Notes: generated by a model not told the origin, from the letters alone. Shown: positions 50,963-60,496, counted from the stretch's first letter. The stretch: DNA of 64,000 bases from Gammaproteobacteria bacterium (GCA_036383255.1 DASVOS010000004.1:186001-250000); one strand, 5' to 3'. Program-made: numbers and translations.

Positions 50963-53509
50963 CTATACGGCCAGGTCCAGCTCCTTGCACAGCAGCCGGC
51001 CTGCCTCACGGGCGGGGAGCGGCGGGCTGAACAGGTAGCCCTGCACGTAGCGGCAACCCTCCGACTTCAGGAACGCCAACTGCTCCGGCGTCTCCACGCC
51101 CTCGGCCACGGCCTGGATACGCAGGCTGTCCGCCAGCGCCAGCAGGCAGTGGATGATGGCGCGGTCGTAGCTGTTCTCCGGCGCGCCCTTCACGAACTCG
51201 CGGTCCAGCTTGATGGCGTCGATGGGGAGGCGCTTCAGGTAGGTCATGGAGGAGTGCTCCTTGCCGAAGTCGTCCAGCGCGATGCGGACGCCCAGGAGCT
51301 TCAGCTCCTCCAGCATCTGCAGGTTGCTCTCGATGTCCCGCATCAGCAGGCTCTCGGTGATCTCGAGCTTGAGGCATGCCGGCGGCAGGCCCGTGGCGTC
51401 CAGCGCCTCCTTCACCATGCCGACCAGCGAACCCTGGGCGAACTGGCGCACCGAGAGGTTCACCGACACCTGGAGCTTCCTGTCGCCGGAAGCATCGTGC
51501 CAGGCCTTCATCTGGCGGCAGGCCTCGCGCAGCGCCCAGCGGCCGATGGGCACGATCAGGCCTGTCTCCTCCGCCAGCGGGATGAACTCGGCGGGCGGCA
51601 CGGTGCCCAGCTCAGGGTGTTCCCAGCGCAGCAGGGCCTCGACGCCGTAGATGCCGCCCCTGCGGACGTCGAACTGTGGCTGGTAGTGCAGCTTGAACTC
51701 GTGCCGCTCCAGGGCCCAGCGCAGCGCGTTCTCGCGCGCGAGGCGCAGCGTGGCCAGGGCCTGCATGTCGCGGGTGAAGAACTGGAAGCCGTTGCGGCCG
51801 CGCTCCTTTACCCGGTACATGGCGAGATCGGCGTTCTTCATGAGGGTCGCCGCGTCCGCGCCGTCCTCCGGGTAGGTGCTGATGCCGATGCTGCAGCCGG
51901 TGTGGACCTGCACCCCGGCGGCGTTGAGGGTGCCGCTGACGGTGTCGAGGATGCGCTGCGCGGTGAACGTGACGGCCTTGGGGTCCTCGCAGCCCGCCAT
52001 CAGCACCATGAACTCGTCGCCGCCCAGGCGGGCCACCACGTCCTCGGCCCGGACGCAGTTCACCAGCCGCCGGCCTATCTCCTTGAGCACCTGGTCGCCG
52101 ACCGGGTGGCCGAGCGAATCGTTGATGGTCTTGAAGCGGTCCACGTCCACGAACAGCAGCGCCAGCCTCTCGTGATGGCGGCCGGCGTGCGCCAGCGCCT
52201 GGTTCAGGCGGTCCATGAAGGCAGTGCGGTTAGGCAGCCCGGTGAGCGTGTCCACCGTCGCGAGCCGGCGCATCTCGATCTCGGAGGCGCTGCGCTCGGC
52301 GGAATGCAGCGCCAAGGTCATGGAGTCGGCCAGGGAACTGGCGAAAGCCATGTCGCCCGGCATGCCGTCGGTCTTGCCCGCCATCCACTCGTGCAGGATG
52401 ATGCCGTGCACTCCGCTGCCGTTGCGGAACGGCACGAACAGCACGGCGCGGGCGCCGGTGGAGGCGAAATAGCGCTTCCAGGCGGAGGCCAGCGACGCGT
52501 TCCGCCTCACGTCGGGGACCGAGATGCCGCGGCTGTGCGCGAGCTGCTCGAAGAGCTCGCCGGAGTCCTCCCGTGTGATGTCCTGCGTGGCCCGCGAGAC
52601 ATGGGTGCCGTCCAAATAGGTGTGCGCGTTGCGCAGCAGCGATCCCTTACGGTTCATGAACCATACGCTGACCCGCGCCGCGCCGGTGGCGCGCTGGGAT
52701 TGCTCGCTGATGAGCTCGCAGGCAGCGCGCAAGTTGCCGCCGGTGATGCGCGGGTCCAACGCCACTTCCAGGAGCTTCGACTCGCGGCGGCGGGTGCGGT
52801 CCTCGTGGTCCACCAGGTGACTCTGGTAACGGGTGCGGGTGGTCACCTCATCGGCCAGGCGCAGGCGCGCCTCGCGGTAGGCCAGGCGGAAGCCGATGTT
52901 GGCCAGCATCTCGCGCCCGCCCTCGTCCACCAGCAGCCACATGACGGCGGCGACTGCGAAGCAGGCGAACGCGATGAGCGCGCCCGTCACGTTCAGCATG
53001 GCCACCAGGCGCAGCAGCAGGGGGCCGAACAGCGCGCCGAGATAGGTGAGGTAGATGTGGCGATGGGTCGCCAGCACCATGGTCGGCATCGCCGCCCGGG
53101 CCACCAGCAGGGCCACCAATGCGATCTGGTGCACGGTCGAGCCCGGCTCGAAGAATATCCAGCCGCCCAGGCCCCACAGGATGCCGAGGCCCAGGCTCAG
53201 CACCATGAACACATCCTGCCAGGTACGGCGCGCTGATTCGCTGAGCACCAGCAGTGGGAACGCCCAGCTGAGCACGAGCCGGCCCAGCGAGAGGGCGAGC
53301 GCGCCCGTGAGCCAGGCGACCACCACCGCATGGGGAGTCGAGGACCAGAACGCCAGCGCCGCCAGCAGTGCGAGACCCATGGCTCCGATATCTATCCAGC
53401 GGCCGAGATGGCGCAGGACGCCCACGCGCTCCGACTGCAGGATGCGTTCCGCGCTCGGCTGTGCCTCCGGCGTGACGACCAGCTTCTTCGACGTCATTAC
53501 TGCTGACAT
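50963..53509 (-). CDS. Membrane GGDEF-EAL cyclic-di-GMP protein
   Basis: An 848-residue protein. Six or seven N-terminal hydrophobic segments (about 40-205) are followed by a GAF-like sensor region (about 250-405), GGDEF (about 415-575) with RLGGDEF and an RAED inhibitory site, and EAL (about 590-840) with VEALLRWEHP, LEITESLL, and DAIKLDREF. The EAL loop normally reading DDFGTGYSS reads DDFGKEHSS. ATG 53509 has GGAA seven bases upstream; 53530 and 53497 are alternatives. It may synthesise, break down or only bind cyclic-di-GMP. Confidence 0.92.
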   Translation of the reverse strand: MSAVMTSKKLVVTPEAQPSAERILQSERVGVLRHLGRWIDIGAMGLALLAALAFWSSTPHAVVVAWLTGALALSLGRLVLSWAFPLLVLSESARRTWQDVFMVLSLGLGILWGLGGWIFFEPGSTVHQIALVALLVARAAMPTMVLATHRHIYLTYLGALFGPLLLRLVAMLNVTGALIAFACFAVAAVMWLLVDEGGREMLANIGFRLAYREARLRLADEVTTRTRYQSHLVDHEDRTRRRESKLLEVALDPRITGGNLRAACELISEQSQRATGAARVSVWFMNRKGSLLRNAHTYLDGTHVSRATQDITREDSGELFEQLAHSRGISVPDVRRNASLASAWKRYFASTGARAVLFVPFRNGSGVHGIILHEWMAGKTDGMPGDMAFASSLADSMTLALHSAERSASEIEMRRLATVDTLTGLPNRTAFMDRLNQALAHAGRHHERLALLFVDVDRFKTINDSLGHPVGDQVLKEIGRRLVNCVRAEDVVARLGGDEFMVLMAGCEDPKAVTFTAQRILDTVSGTLNAAGVQVHTGCSIGISTYPEDGADAATLMKNADLAMYRVKERGRNGFQFFTRDMQALATLRLARENALRWALERHEFKLHYQPQFDVRRGGIYGVEALLRWEHPELGTVPPAEFIPLAEETGLIVPIGRWALREACRQMKAWHDASGDRKLQVSVNLSVRQFAQGSLVGMVKEALDATGLPPACLKLEITESLLMRDIESNLQMLEELKLLGVRIALDDFGKEHSSMTYLKRLPIDAIKLDREFVKGAPENSYDRAIIHCLLALADSLRIQAVAEGVETPEQLAFLKSEGCRYVQGYLFSPPLPAREAGRLLCKELDLAV

Positions 53510-53741
53510 GTTGATTTCCAGTGTGCGCATCGCGCACTGAACTGGCGTCCCCTGCCCTGGCTTGTCCGCTCACCGTTCGACCCGCCCCTGTGACGGGCCG
53601 CACCCCTGTGCGGAGACTCTCTTCGTGGGGTGCATTCTCCCGGCGGCGGGCGGAACGGGCCTTGATCCATGTCAGCAGCCTTGCTCGGGGTTTCCCTGAT
53701 GTGGCAGGCACGGCGCGGGGACGGATTCTCTTTCGCCCACG

Positions 53742-53767
53742 AAAAAACCCGCCGCAGCGGGTTTTTT
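53742..53767. terminator. Bidirectional terminator after the E1 fusion gene
   Basis: AAAAAACCCGC (53742-53752) pairs with GCGGGTTTTTT (53757-53767). It has T-runs in both directions. It ends the minus-strand operon whose last stop is at 53790. The gap 53531-53741 beyond it holds no recognised gene. Confidence 0.9.
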
Positions 53768-53789
53768 GAAGACACGGAAACGAAATGTT

Positions 53790-56060
53790 TCAGTCCAAAA
53801 TTTCGCGCGCCGCCGCGTGTATCTCATCTTCGCTGAGCAGCACCAGGTTCGCGGCGGAAGCCAGCGGGATGTAGGAATCTTTCCCCGCCACGCGCCTCTT
53901 CGGCACGCCCGGCGCGTGCTCCTCCAGGTGCGCGAAGATCTCCTCGGCGATGCCGCCGGTCTCGCGTCCTTCGTCCACCACCAGCACCTTGCCGCATTCC
54001 TTCGCATGCTTGGCCATGAGCTCCGCGTTCAGGGGCTTGAGCCAGCGCAGGTCCAGCACCCGGATCTTCTTGCCGGTCTCAGTCTCCAGCTTCTTCGCCA
54101 CCCGCAGCGACATGGGCACGCCGTTGCCGTAGCTGATGATGAGCAGGTCCTTCGCCTTGGGCTCGTACACCCGGCCCTCGCCCAGCGGGATGGCCCTGTC
54201 CGGCGCCGGGTATTCGAACAGCCACTGGTTGTCCTTGGGGGAATGCAGGTCCTTGGTCATGTAGAGGGCGATGGCTTCCATGAACGCCACCACCCGGCCG
54301 TCCACCTTCGCGAGCGCGGCGCAGGTGCGCAGCATCATGGCGGCGTCGTCGCCGCGGCTCGGGCAGGCGATCACCAGGCCCGGGATGTCGCGCAGCGCGG
54401 TGAAGCTGTTGTCGTTGTGGAAGTGCCCGCCGAAGCCCTTCTGGTAGCCCAGGGAGGCGATGCGCGCGACCATGGGGTTGCGGTACTTCGCGTTGGAGAA
54501 GAACTGCAGCGAGGCCGCCTCGCCGCGGATCTGGTCGCAGGCGTTGTGGAAGTACGCCAGGTACTGGATCTCGGGGAACGGCAGCATGCCCATGTAGGCC
54601 GCGCCCTGGGCCATGCCGAGGATGGTCTGCTCGTCCAGCAGCGTGTTGAACACCCGGTGGCCCTTGAAGGTCTTGTAGAGGCCCGAGGTCACGGTGTACA
54701 CGCCGCCCTTCTGCGCCACGTCTTCGCCGAAGACGGTCATCTCCGGGTACTTGGCCATGAGGTCGAACAGCGCGCGGTTGATCTGGATGGAGAGGTGCTT
54801 GGGGGCGCTCTTCTCCGGCAGCGCGTCCTCGGAGCCGAATGCGGCGACGCGCGCCGCGTGATCCGCGGCACGCACGGCCTCTACGTTCACCTGGTCCGCG
54901 TGGTACGGCGCCAGCGGCACCATCACCTGCTCCGCCGTGGTGAGCTTGGGGCGCGTGGCCGCCTTCTTCGAGGCTTCCTGCACGCGGCTGCGGCAGCGCT
55001 CATACATCGCCAGCACTTCGGCGGGCGTCATGAGGCCCGTCTCCAGCGCCGTCTCCGCCGACATCAGCAGCGGGTCGCGCGCCTCCGTGGACTCCAGCTC
55101 CTGGGAAGTCTTGTACTCGGTCTCCGCGTCGGTGCCGGCGTGGCCCAGGAGGCGCACGAGCTTCAAGTGCAGGAACGTGGGCTGACGGGTGCGGCGGCAG
55201 TGCTCGACGGCCGCCTGGGTCTTGTCCCAGGCGTCCACCAGGTCCAGGCCGTCCGCCTGCACGTAATGCAGGCCCGCGCGGTTCCTGAAGTTCGCCTCCA
55301 CCCAGCCTTCCGGCGTCTTCACGGAGATGCCGATGGAGTTGTCCTCGCAGACGAACAGCACCGGGCAGGGCAGCTTCTGGTGGGCGGTCCACTGGGCCGC
55401 GTTGAAGGCGCCGAGCGCCGTGGAATGGTTGGAGCTGGCATCACCGAAGCTGCACACCACCACGCTGTCTTCCGGTATCGGCGGCGTGAGACCCAGGCGC
55501 TTGGTCTGGGCCAGGGCCACGGCGGTGCCGACGGCTTTCGGCAAGTGGCTCGCGATGGTCGAGGTCTGGGGCGGCACCCACAGCGGCACCGAGCCCCACA
55601 CCTTGTGGCGGCCGCCGGAGATGGGGTCCTCGCTGGAGGCGGCGAGGGACAGGGCCGTGTCGTACACCATGTCTAGCCCAAGCTTGCGGGCCCGCTCCTG
55701 CATGAACGCGCCGGAACGGTAGTGCAGGAAGGCGATGTCGGTGTGGCGCGTGACGCGGCCCACCACGGCGTTGATCTCGTGGCCGGAGCTGCCGATGGTG
55801 TAGAAGCCTTCGTTGCGGGCGCGCATGGCGCGGGCCTCGATGTCCTGGTGGCGCGAGAGCATCTGCGACTCGAAGAGCTCCAGGAAGTCCCGCCCCGTGA
55901 GGGAATGCCCGCGGCGTACGGGGGCGCCCGCATCCGGGCGCGGCGCCTCGTCGGCCCAGCCCTGCACGAAACTGATGAAGTTGCCGTCCACGATCTCCGC
56001 GCGGTTGATGCTGCGGGTGGCGGCTTTGGCGAGACCTGTGGCTTTGGGTTCGGTGGACAT
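53790..56060 (-). CDS. 2-oxoacid dehydrogenase E1, alpha and beta subunits fused
   Basis: A 756-residue TPP enzyme. Residues about 50-390 are the alpha part (GSSGHEINAVVGRV, TPP motif FGDASSNHSTALGAFNAAQ, CEDNSIGISVKT); about 420-756 are the beta part (TVFGEDVAQKGGVY, LDEQTILGMAQGAAYMGMLPFPEIQYL, RVLDLRWLKPLN, LVVDEGRETGGIAEEI). It resembles branched-chain 2-oxoacid dehydrogenase E1. E2 and E3 genes are not adjacent. GAGAA precedes ATG 56060. The HAD gene lies 13 bases upstream. Confidence 0.92.
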   Translation of the reverse strand: MSTEPKATGLAKAATRSINRAEIVDGNFISFVQGWADEAPRPDAGAPVRRGHSLTGRDFLELFESQMLSRHQDIEARAMRARNEGFYTIGSSGHEINAVVGRVTRHTDIAFLHYRSGAFMQERARKLGLDMVYDTALSLAASSEDPISGGRHKVWGSVPLWVPPQTSTIASHLPKAVGTAVALAQTKRLGLTPPIPEDSVVVCSFGDASSNHSTALGAFNAAQWTAHQKLPCPVLFVCEDNSIGISVKTPEGWVEANFRNRAGLHYVQADGLDLVDAWDKTQAAVEHCRRTRQPTFLHLKLVRLLGHAGTDAETEYKTSQELESTEARDPLLMSAETALETGLMTPAEVLAMYERCRSRVQEASKKAATRPKLTTAEQVMVPLAPYHADQVNVEAVRAADHAARVAAFGSEDALPEKSAPKHLSIQINRALFDLMAKYPEMTVFGEDVAQKGGVYTVTSGLYKTFKGHRVFNTLLDEQTILGMAQGAAYMGMLPFPEIQYLAYFHNACDQIRGEAASLQFFSNAKYRNPMVARIASLGYQKGFGGHFHNDNSFTALRDIPGLVIACPSRGDDAAMMLRTCAALAKVDGRVVAFMEAIALYMTKDLHSPKDNQWLFEYPAPDRAIPLGEGRVYEPKAKDLLIISYGNGVPMSLRVAKKLETETGKKIRVLDLRWLKPLNAELMAKHAKECGKVLVVDEGRETGGIAEEIFAHLEEHAPGVPKRRVAGKDSYIPLASAANLVLLSEDEIHAAAREILD

Positions 56061-56073
56061 GCTGTTCTCGGAG

Positions 56074-56802
56074 TCAGGCGGCGCGGGACAGGTTCTGGTG
56101 CGCCACGGCGAAGTCCTGCAGGCTGGTGAAGCGGAAGTCCGGCTGCACCTTCTCGTCGGGCGCGCGGGTGGCGCCGTGGCCCTGCTTGTCGTGGCGGCGG
56201 TGGATCCAGCAGGTGGACAGGCCGAGCTTCTTGGCCGGGATGTGGTCGTGGTACAGGCTCTCGGCCACGTGCAGCAGGCGCGAGGGCAGGAAACCTTCGT
56301 CTTCCAGGTTCGAAAGCAGGTACTGGAAATTCTCCATGTCCGGCTTGTAGCTGCCGATGTCCTGGGCGGTGTAGACATGGTCGAACTCGACCCCCAGCTT
56401 GGCGTTGGAGTAGCTGAAGGACTCCCGGTCTATGTTGGAGAGCACCACCAGCTTGAAGTGCTGCTTGAGGTAGGCGAGCGCGAGGGCGGAATCCGGGAAC
56501 GCCGGCCAGTTGCCCACGGAGCGGCCGAAGGCCTTCATGTCGTCGGGGGTGGCGAAGACGCCCCAGCCCGCGGCCATGCGCTTCAGCACCCGGCCGAGGA
56601 TCTCGGGATAGAGCATCCCGGGGTTCTCTTCCTCCTCCTGCCACTCGAGCTTGCCGAAGGCCTCCACGAAGGCATCGTCGCTCACCTGGATGTTCTCGCG
56701 CCGGCGCCAGTTGGCGAGCGCGGCACGGATGCCGCTCTCCCAGTCGATGAGCGTGCCGTAGCAGTCGAAGCTCAGGACGTCGAAATCTATCAAGCGAGGC
56801 AT
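56074..56802 (-). CDS. HAD-family hydrolase (haloacid dehalogenase type II-like)
   Basis: A 242-residue HAD enzyme. Motif I is SFDCYGTLIDW (nucleophile Asp), motif II is VVLSNIDRES, motif III lies in DIGSYKPDMENF, and motif IV in HVAESLYHDHIPAKKLGL. This pattern is the L-2-haloacid dehalogenase subgroup, though many members are phosphatases. It sits between a GCDH-like gene (gap 7) and the E1 fusion (gap 13), so a role in the same catabolic route is inferred. Confidence 0.85.
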   Translation of the reverse strand: MPRLIDFDVLSFDCYGTLIDWESGIRAALANWRRRENIQVSDDAFVEAFGKLEWQEEEENPGMLYPEILGRVLKRMAAGWGVFATPDDMKAFGRSVGNWPAFPDSALALAYLKQHFKLVVLSNIDRESFSYSNAKLGVEFDHVYTAQDIGSYKPDMENFQYLLSNLEDEGFLPSRLLHVAESLYHDHIPAKKLGLSTCWIHRRHDKQGHGATRAPDEKVQPDFRFTSLQDFAVAHQNLSRAA

Positions 56803-56809
56803 GGGTATC

Positions 56810-57976
56810 TCAGAAAGCGTTTACGCCAGTCAGCTCTTTACCGATCACCAGCTGGTGCACGCTCTCGGTGCCCTCGTAGGTGATGACCGATTCGAGGTTC
56901 AGCGCGTGACGGATGGGACAGAACTCGGTGGTGATGCCGGCGCCGCCCAGGAGGTCGCGGGCATCGCGGGCGATGTCCATGGCCATGCGGCAGTTGTTCC
57001 ACTTGGCCAGCGACACCTGGGCAGGCTGCATCTCGCCCTTGTCCTTGAGGCGGCCGAGCTGCAGGGAGAGCAGTTGGGCCAGGGTTATCTGGCGCGCCAT
57101 CTGCGCCATGCGCAGCTGCGCCAGCTGGTTGTTGTCCAGCGGGCGGCCGAAGAGCACGCGGGTCTTGGAGTAATCCAGCACTTCCTTGAGGCAGGCCTGG
57201 GCGGCGCCGATGACACCCCAGGTGATGCCGTAGCGGGCCTGGGTCAGGCAGCCCAGCGGGCCCTTGAGGCCTTCCGCCTTCGGCAGCCGGTTCGCCTCGG
57301 GGATGACCACGTTGTCGAAGTACAGCGCCGAGGTGATGGAGGCGCGCAGCGACATCTTGTGGTGCACCTCGGGGGCGTCGAAGCCCTTGGCGCCCTTCTC
57401 CACCAGGAAGCCGCGGATGCCCTGCTCGGTCTGGGCCCACACCACCGCCACGTCCGCGATGGTGCCGTTGGTAATCCACATCTTGGCGCCGTTCAGCACC
57501 CAGTCGCCGCTCGCGTTCTTCTTCGCGGTGGTCTTCATGTTGGAGGGATCCGAACCGCCGTGGGGCTCGGTGAGGCCGAAGCAGCCGATCTTTTCTCCAC
57601 GCGCCATCGCGGGTAACCACTTCTGCTTCTGCTCCTCGGAGCCGTAGCTATATATCGGATACATCACGAGGGAGGACTGCACGGAGACGAAGCTGCGCAG
57701 CCCCGAGTCGCCGCGCTCCAGCTCCTGGCAGATGAGTCCGTAGGACACGCCGTTGAGGCCGGCGCAGTCATAACCCTGGATGGAGCTGCCGAGCAGGCCG
57801 AGGGAGGCGATCTCCGGGATCAGCTCCTTGGGGAAGCGGCCTTTCTCGAAGCACTCTCCGATGATGGGCAGCACCTTCTCGTCCACGAAGCGGGCGGTGG
57901 TGTCCTGCACCAGCTGCTCCTCTTCGGAGAGGAGGCCGCGCACGTCATACAGGTCCATCGGGTTCAATGACTTCAC
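56810..57976 (-). CDS. Glutaryl-CoA dehydrogenase-type acyl-CoA dehydrogenase
   Basis: A 388-residue flavoenzyme close to glutaryl-CoA dehydrogenase: SVQSSLVMYPI with the preceding Arg (GLRSF), FGLTEPHGGSDPSNMKT, ARYGITWGVIGAA, and the catalytic glutamate in VITYEGTESVHQLVIG. It would oxidise glutaryl-CoA in lysine/tryptophan breakdown. GTG 57976 is chosen because GGGAG lies seven bases upstream; ATG 57958 has no ribosome site. It is the first gene of the operon, divergent from the malic enzyme gene. Confidence 0.88.
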   Translation of the reverse strand: MKSLNPMDLYDVRGLLSEEEQLVQDTTARFVDEKVLPIIGECFEKGRFPKELIPEIASLGLLGSSIQGYDCAGLNGVSYGLICQELERGDSGLRSFVSVQSSLVMYPIYSYGSEEQKQKWLPAMARGEKIGCFGLTEPHGGSDPSNMKTTAKKNASGDWVLNGAKMWITNGTIADVAVVWAQTEQGIRGFLVEKGAKGFDAPEVHHKMSLRASITSALYFDNVVIPEANRLPKAEGLKGPLGCLTQARYGITWGVIGAAQACLKEVLDYSKTRVLFGRPLDNNQLAQLRMAQMARQITLAQLLSLQLGRLKDKGEMQPAQVSLAKWNNCRMAMDIARDARDLLGGAGITTEFCPIRHALNLESVITYEGTESVHQLVIGKELTGVNAF

Positions 57977-58121
57977 AAACGCACTCCCAAAGACGTCGCC
58001 GTCCGCGTAACTCGTTGCCGTTGATGGGGTTTCCCCCGGGAAGGGGGTCCCGCAGGGGGCGCATATGATACCGTAACTGCATATACGTCGCAGTCCGCAT
58101 GCGCGTAACCCCAGGAAAACC

Positions 58122-59429
58122 ATGAGAATCCCCGAGATTCTGCTCATCGAGTCCCATCACAAGCCGGGCAGCCTGGCCAAGGTGCTGGCGGTCATCGGCG
58201 AGGCGAACCTCGTGGTGGAGCACCTGCACGCGGTGCGCCGCCACCAGGACAAGACGGTCTGGGAAGTCACGATCGAGATGGACGAGGACGCGGACCGCAG
58301 CCTCTACGACAAGATCAACGCGCTGCCCAACGCCAAGATCATCGGCAAGTCGGACCGGGTGTTCGACCGCCACAAGGGCGGCAAGATCGAGATGGTCTCG
58401 AAGGTGCCGCTGGACGCGATCCAGCAGCTGCGCGACCTCTACACCCCCGGCGTGGCGCGCGTCAGCCTCGCCATCCAGAAGGATCCGTCCAAGGCCTGGG
58501 ACTACACCAACCTCGGCAACACCGTGGGCATCATCACCAACGGCACCGCCATCCTCGGCCTCGGCCCCATCGGCTCCCTCGCGGGCCTGCCGGTGATGGA
58601 AGGCAAGGCGATGATCTACGCGAAGTTCACCGGCATCTCCGGCATCCCCATCCTGCTCAACGACACGGACCCCAAGAAGATCATCGACACCGTGCTCGCC
58701 ATCGAGTCCTCCTTCGGCGCCATCCATCTCGAGGACATCGCCGCGCCGGAATGCTTCGAGGTGGAAGAGGCGCTGGTGAAGAAGCTCGACAAGCCTGTGC
58801 TGCACGACGACCAGCACGGCACCGCGGTGGTGACGCTGGCGGGTCTGCTCTCCGCCACCCGGCGCGTGGGCCGCGAACTCAAGGCCTGCTGCGTGGGCCA
58901 GATCGGCCTGGGTGCCGCCGGCATCGGCATCGTGCGCCTGCTGCACCAGTACGGCGTGAAGACGGTGCTGGGCGCGGACCGGCGCGAGGAGGCGCTGGCG
59001 CGGGTGGAGAAGATGGGCGGCAAGCGCGCCACGCTCGAACAGGTGATGCAGCAGGCGGATATCGTGATCGCCACCACCGGCGTGAAGGGCCTGATCCTGC
59101 CGGAGATGGTGCGCAAGGGGCAGATCGTGTTCGCGCTCTCGAACCCCGAGCCCGAGATCAGCGCGCGCAAGGCGCTGGAGGCCGGCGCCGCCTACGCCAC
59201 TGACGGGCGCAGCGTGAACAACGCGCTCGGCTACCCTGCCCTGTTCCGCGGCGCGCTGGACGCCCGCGCCAAGCGCTTCACCGACGCCATGTTCTTCGCG
59301 GCGGCCAACACCCTGGCCGAGCTCGCGCCGGCGGAGGAACTGCTGCCGGACCCGCTGGACAAGACCGTGCACGCGGCGGCGGCGGATGCGGTCAAGACTG
59401 CCGCACTCCAGAGCGGCGCCTGCAAATAG
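58122..59429 (+). CDS. Malic enzyme with N-terminal ACT domain
   Basis: A 435-residue enzyme. Residues 1-80 are an ACT domain (LIESHHKPGSLAKVLAVIGEANLVVEHLHAVRR). Residues about 85-435 are an NAD(P)-malic enzyme: YTPGVARVS, KAMIYAKFTGISGIPI, EDIAAPECFEVE, DDQHGTAVVTLAG, GLGAAGIGIVRLL and FALSNPEPEIS. It decarboxylates malate to pyruvate; the ACT domain suggests allosteric control by an amino acid or other small molecule. AGGA precedes the ATG. No promoter was convincing in 57977-58121, only TATGAT at 58064-58069. Confidence 0.93.
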   Translation: MRIPEILLIESHHKPGSLAKVLAVIGEANLVVEHLHAVRRHQDKTVWEVTIEMDEDADRSLYDKINALPNAKIIGKSDRVFDRHKGGKIEMVSKVPLDAIQQLRDLYTPGVARVSLAIQKDPSKAWDYTNLGNTVGIITNGTAILGLGPIGSLAGLPVMEGKAMIYAKFTGISGIPILLNDTDPKKIIDTVLAIESSFGAIHLEDIAAPECFEVEEALVKKLDKPVLHDDQHGTAVVTLAGLLSATRRVGRELKACCVGQIGLGAAGIGIVRLLHQYGVKTVLGADRREEALARVEKMGGKRATLEQVMQQADIVIATTGVKGLILPEMVRKGQIVFALSNPEPEISARKALEAGAAYATDGRSVNNALGYPALFRGALDARAKRFTDAMFFAAANTLAELAPAEELLPDPLDKTVHAAAADAVKTAALQSGACK

Positions 59430-59432
59430 TCC

Positions 59433-59453
59433 ACGGCCCGCATCGCGGGCCGT
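59433..59453. terminator. Terminator hairpin after the malic enzyme gene
   Basis: ACGGCCCGC (59433-59441) pairs with GCGGGCCGT (59445-59453), loop ATC, followed by CTCATTCC. It separates two convergent genes whose stops are at 59429 (+) and 59469 (-). Confidence 0.75.
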
Positions 59454-59468
59454 CTCATTCCATATTAA

Positions 59469-59936
59469 TCAGTATGTGAAGCCGAGCCTGCGGTAGAGGT
59501 CGGCCAGCAGCCACACCGGACCGATCAGCAGGAACTGCAGGTCCTTGAAGAACGACGGCTTGCGTCCCTCGATCTTGTGGCCCACGAACTGTCCCACCCA
59601 GGCGGCGACGAAGATCGCGACGCTGGTCCAGAACAGCGGCCAGGGCAGGCGCGCCAGGAGTCCCAGCACCAGCACCATGCCGAAGCTCACCAGCAGCATG
59701 CCGGCACCGAGCCGTACCGAGAGCAGGAAGTAATACAGCAGCGAGGCCAGGATCAGCAGCGTCGCCCAGTTGAGATAGGGGCTCACGGCGGCGAAAGCCG
59801 CCGGACGCGGCGCGCTCCACAGCATGCCGAGCACGCTCAGCATGATGAGCGGTACGCAGACCCAGTGGACGCGTTTATTGACCGGATTGCGGTGGCTCTC
59901 GCCGTATTCGTTGAACCAGCTCTCGGCACTGCGCAT
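59469..59936 (-). CDS. DUF962/Mpo1-like membrane protein
   Basis: A 155-residue protein with about four hydrophobic segments. The start RSAESWFNEYGESHRNPVNKRVHWVCVPLI and AAWVGQFVGHKIEGRKPSFFKDLQFLLIGPVWLL are the DUF962 signatures, with conserved histidines. Yeast Mpo1 of this family is a dioxygenase acting on 2-hydroxy fatty acids; the bacterial role is unproven. The next gene is divergent, 50 bases away. Confidence 0.88.
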   Translation of the reverse strand: MRSAESWFNEYGESHRNPVNKRVHWVCVPLIMLSVLGMLWSAPRPAAFAAVSPYLNWATLLILASLLYYFLLSVRLGAGMLLVSFGMVLVLGLLARLPWPLFWTSVAIFVAAWVGQFVGHKIEGRKPSFFKDLQFLLIGPVWLLADLYRRLGFTY

Positions 59937-59986
59937 GGGCGGTTCCTCGGGACTAGAATGTCGCAGGGATTCGCTGGGGATCGAGT

Positions 59987-60496
59987 ATGGGCTTCCTGCG
60001 CTTCGTTTCCAACCTCAAGTTCCTGCCGGAGGCGCGGCGGCTGGAGTTCTATCCCGCCTTCGCCATGATGCGGGTCAAGGTGCTGGAGATCGGCGGCGGT
60101 TGGCGCAGGGTGCGCATCCGGCTGCCGCTAAACAGCGTGTCCCGCAACCCCGGCGGCGTGATGTTCGGTGGCTTCCAGGCCTGCCTCGCGGATCCCATCG
60201 CCGCCATCGCTTGTTCACGCGTGTTCCCCGGCTACTCGGTGTGGACCCGCGCCATGACCATGGACTTCCAGAAGGGCGGCAGCACGGACCTCGAGCTGCG
60301 CTTCGAGATGGGACCGGAGCAGGAGGCGTCCATCGCGGCGGAGCTCAAGGCCCGCGGCCGCGCCACCCCCACCTTCGAGTACGGCTATTACCTGACGGAC
60401 GGCAGCCTCTGCACGCTCATCAAGAACACCGTCGCCATACGCCCCAAGGGCTACCAGAAGGCCACCACCCCGCCCGCCGGCCTGGACGGGCTATGA
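59987..60496 (+). CDS. DUF4442-type hotdog protein
   Basis: A 169-residue protein. SRNPGGVMFGGFQACLADPIAAIA is the substrate-binding helix of DUF4442 hotdog proteins, and VWTRAMTMDFQKGGSTDLELRFEM follows. It is probably an acyl-CoA thioesterase-like protein. GGGGAT precedes the ATG. It stands alone between a divergent DUF962 gene and a DUF3775 gene. Confidence 0.8.
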   Translation: MGFLRFVSNLKFLPEARRLEFYPAFAMMRVKVLEIGGGWRRVRIRLPLNSVSRNPGGVMFGGFQACLADPIAAIACSRVFPGYSVWTRAMTMDFQKGGSTDLELRFEMGPEQEASIAAELKARGRATPTFEYGYYLTDGSLCTLIKNTVAIRPKGYQKATTPPAGLDGL

